DNA of 64,000 bases from Paraburkholderia madseniana (GTDB lineage: Bacteria > Pseudomonadota > Gammaproteobacteria > Burkholderiales > Burkholderiaceae), in assembly GCF_009690905.1 (NCBI RefSeq), contig NZ_VOSW01000017.1, forward strand, positions 1 to 64,000, in the 5' to 3' direction. Positions 62,828 through 64,000 of this stretch are shown piece after piece. The notes under the pieces are model-generated. The model ran no database searches. It saw nothing but the letters and a program-made list of their open reading frames with translations, and was not told the origin of the DNA. How positions within the stretch are numbered: the first letter of the stretch is position 1; every line of letters starts with the position of its first letter. The position numbers and the translations under genes are program-made.

Positions 62828-63846
62828 GACAGAACCCTTTGCGACTCGCTGAACGCCGGCATGATGGACTCGTGAAACAGGCCGATAGAGGTCTTCGCTT
62901 CGGAGACGGACATGTCCCCGAACATGAACGTTCCGATGAGGTAGTTGAATGCCCCTTCGTGCGCCTGCTCCAGCAGCTTTTCACGCACGGTTTCCGGCCG
63001 GCCCACTACGGCCAGGCCCGATTCCACGAGCGGCTCGATCGTCGGCGGAAGCTTCTGGTTGACCGGTTCCGTCCCGTGCTTCTTCCAGAGCTTGAAAAAG
63101 TTCGGATGGAACACCGACCATGCCCGCGAGGCAATTTTCATCGCCTCCTGGTCCGTTTCCGCGACAACGATGTAGCGATTCACGCCGATGAGCGGCTCAG
63201 CGGCGGACGGATGCCGCTTGGCGAATTCTTCGCGATATCGATCGGTGATGGCTCTGACTCGCTGGACCGGGCCGCCGCACACGATGTTCATCTTCTCCTG
63301 GGCCGGCCATACCGTCGACTCCGGCGATGCCAGCGCGTACCAGGTCGGAGGGGGCGTCTGCAGCGGCTTGAGTTCGATCGGCATGTCGTTGAATTGCCAG
63401 AACGTCCCCTTATAGTCGAGCGTATCCGAACTCAAATACCGCTTGATGATTTCATACGACTCGACGTATCTGGCCTGAGCCGTGGCCGCGTCGATACCGA
63501 GTGCCTCGATTTCGTGGGGTGAGGCGCCGCGGCCCACGCCATACTCCAGGCGGCCGCCGCTCAGATTGTCGAGCATGCAAATTTCTTCGGCGAGACGGAC
63601 CGGGTGGTGGATCGGGAGAATGTAGACGAGCGGCGACAGGCGCAGTTTCTTGGTGCGCTGTGCAGCAGCGGCAAGAAACACGCTTTGCGACGGGCAAGCG
63701 CTCAGCGTGGTCGCATGGTGTTCCGACATATGATAGGCATGGAAACCGAGCCTGTCGTAAAGCTCGATAATTTGCATCCTGTCTTCGTACTGCTTATGAA
63801 TAGGCAGTCCATTGCGATCGTTCTGGTCGAATATACCGAATTTCAT
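62824..63846 (-). CDS. LLM class flavin-dependent monooxygenase
   Basis: Luciferase-like TIM-barrel monooxygenase of 340 residues: MKFGIFDQND start, YHMSEHHATTLSACPSQSVFLAAAAQRT (in parts), LSPLVYILPIHHPVRLAEEICMLDNLSGGRLEYGVGRG region, and GGPVQRVRAI. It uses reduced FMN delivered by the reductase encoded immediately after it and O2 to hydroxylate or cleave the substrate. Four-base overlap with the reductase gene shows coupled translation. Substrate unknown. Confidence 0.92.
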   Translation of the reverse strand: MKFGIFDQNDRNGLPIHKQYEDRMQIIELYDRLGFHAYHMSEHHATTLSACPSQSVFLAAAAQRTKKLRLSPLVYILPIHHPVRLAEEICMLDNLSGGRLEYGVGRGASPHEIEALGIDAATAQARYVESYEIIKRYLSSDTLDYKGTFWQFNDMPIELKPLQTPPPTWYALASPESTVWPAQEKMNIVCGGPVQRVRAITDRYREEFAKRHPSAAEPLIGVNRYIVVAETDQEAMKIASRAWSVFHPNFFKLWKKHGTEPVNQKLPPTIEPLVESGLAVVGRPETVREKLLEQAHEGAFNYLIGTFMFGDMSVSEAKTSIGLFHESIMPAFSESQRVLS

Positions 63847-63884
63847 GGCTTTTCCAGTAAGTGCGAAATGTGTGATCTTCTGAC

Positions 63885-64000
63885 TTAATGTGTCGAAGAT
63901 TTGCTGAATACCTGGAAGATGTTTTCTTCCGGATCCTGGTAGGTGGTAACGACGCCGTGTGTGCCCATGTCGCGCTGCGCGAGCTGCTGGCCGCCCGCGG
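63885..64000 (-). CDS. VOC family protein, C-terminal part (cut by window end)
   Basis: Only the last 37 residues are inside the window, ending THGVVTTYQDPEENIFQVFSK plus four residues. The H..V..YQDPEENIFQVF pattern is the C-terminal metal-binding beta-alpha-beta-beta-beta motif of the VOC/glyoxalase-extradiol fold (Asp-Pro-x-x-Asn and a Gln/Glu ligand in FQVF). It is 38 bases upstream of the LLM monooxygenase on the same strand and is likely in the same operon. It could be an extradiol dioxygenase or a glyoxalase-like protein. Confidence 0.7.
   Translation of the reverse strand, partial: AGGQQLAQRDMGTHGVVTTYQDPEENIFQVFSKSSTH

Overview
The window has the look of a Burkholderiaceae genome (Paraburkholderia, Caballeronia or Burkholderia type). 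Support comes from a small DUF4148-like secreted protein, a DUF3138-like outer-membrane protein, two trimeric porins whose mature ends begin QSSVTLYG, many LysR/IclR/MocR/TetR regulators, and dense GC-rich genes with long antisense open frames. It is an accessory catabolic stretch rather than core genome. I see no rRNA, tRNA, CRISPR array, insertion sequence or replication origin.

Layout. 0-3.4 kb: a PAP2/haloperoxidase-fold protein followed closely by a subtilisin-family protease. 4-17 kb: a MocR regulator (4027-5478, minus) divergent from a plus-strand series: aminotransferase, FAH-family hydrolase, signal-less solute-binding protein, LysR regulator, aspartate-dehydrogenase-like enzyme, aldehyde dehydrogenase, MFS importer, then PhzF-like isomerase, second aldehyde dehydrogenase and Cys/Met-type PLP lyase. 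The two halves (from 5.7 kb and from 13.6 kb) start behind nearly identical 74-bp promoter regions that carry direct repeats 31 bp apart, so they are probably one MocR regulon. 17.2-24.1 kb: a minus-strand operon of a MOFRL glycerate-kinase-like protein, an enolase-like protein and an ornithine-cyclodeaminase-family protein, divergent from a second MocR regulator, followed by a branched-chain-type solute-binding protein. The enolase-like protein keeps the Mg ligands and catalytic Lys but has lost three canonical active-site residues, and the kinase has an altered GGRNQE motif. This is the best candidate for an undescribed pathway.

24-37 kb: HAD hydrolase, LysR, then a LuxR-type regulator divergent from a polyamine-utilisation-like series (PotF-like binding protein, DUF3138-like protein, PuuB-like oxidase, cupin, amidase, PuuC-like dehydrogenase); then a small secreted protein, a ketopantoate-reductase-like enzyme, a class II aldolase and a Crp/Fnr regulator. 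38-40.2 kb: DHA2 drug exporter and FMN azoreductase.

40.4-57 kb: an aromatic catabolic cluster bracketed by two paralogous TetR regulators. The plus strand carries a crotonase lacking both catalytic Glu, porin, AAHS transporter, CocE-type hydrolase, crotonase, acyl-CoA ligase, TfdB-like flavin hydroxylase and HMG-CoA-lyase-like enzyme. The minus strand carries an amidohydrolase-type decarboxylase, hydroxyquinol 1,2-dioxygenase and maleylacetate reductase. Together they suggest side-chain removal through CoA thioesters, decarboxylation, hydroxylation to hydroxyquinol and intradiol cleavage to maleylacetate and 3-oxoadipate. A conserved 27-bp element precedes the CocE and amidohydrolase genes, and its right arm also precedes the first crotonase gene. 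57.4-64 kb: aldo/keto reductase, second porin, IclR regulator, and a minus-strand operon for a two-component flavin monooxygenase (luciferase-like oxygenase plus a flavin reductase fused to an IclR-type sensor domain), an alpha/beta hydrolase and a VOC protein cut by the window edge.
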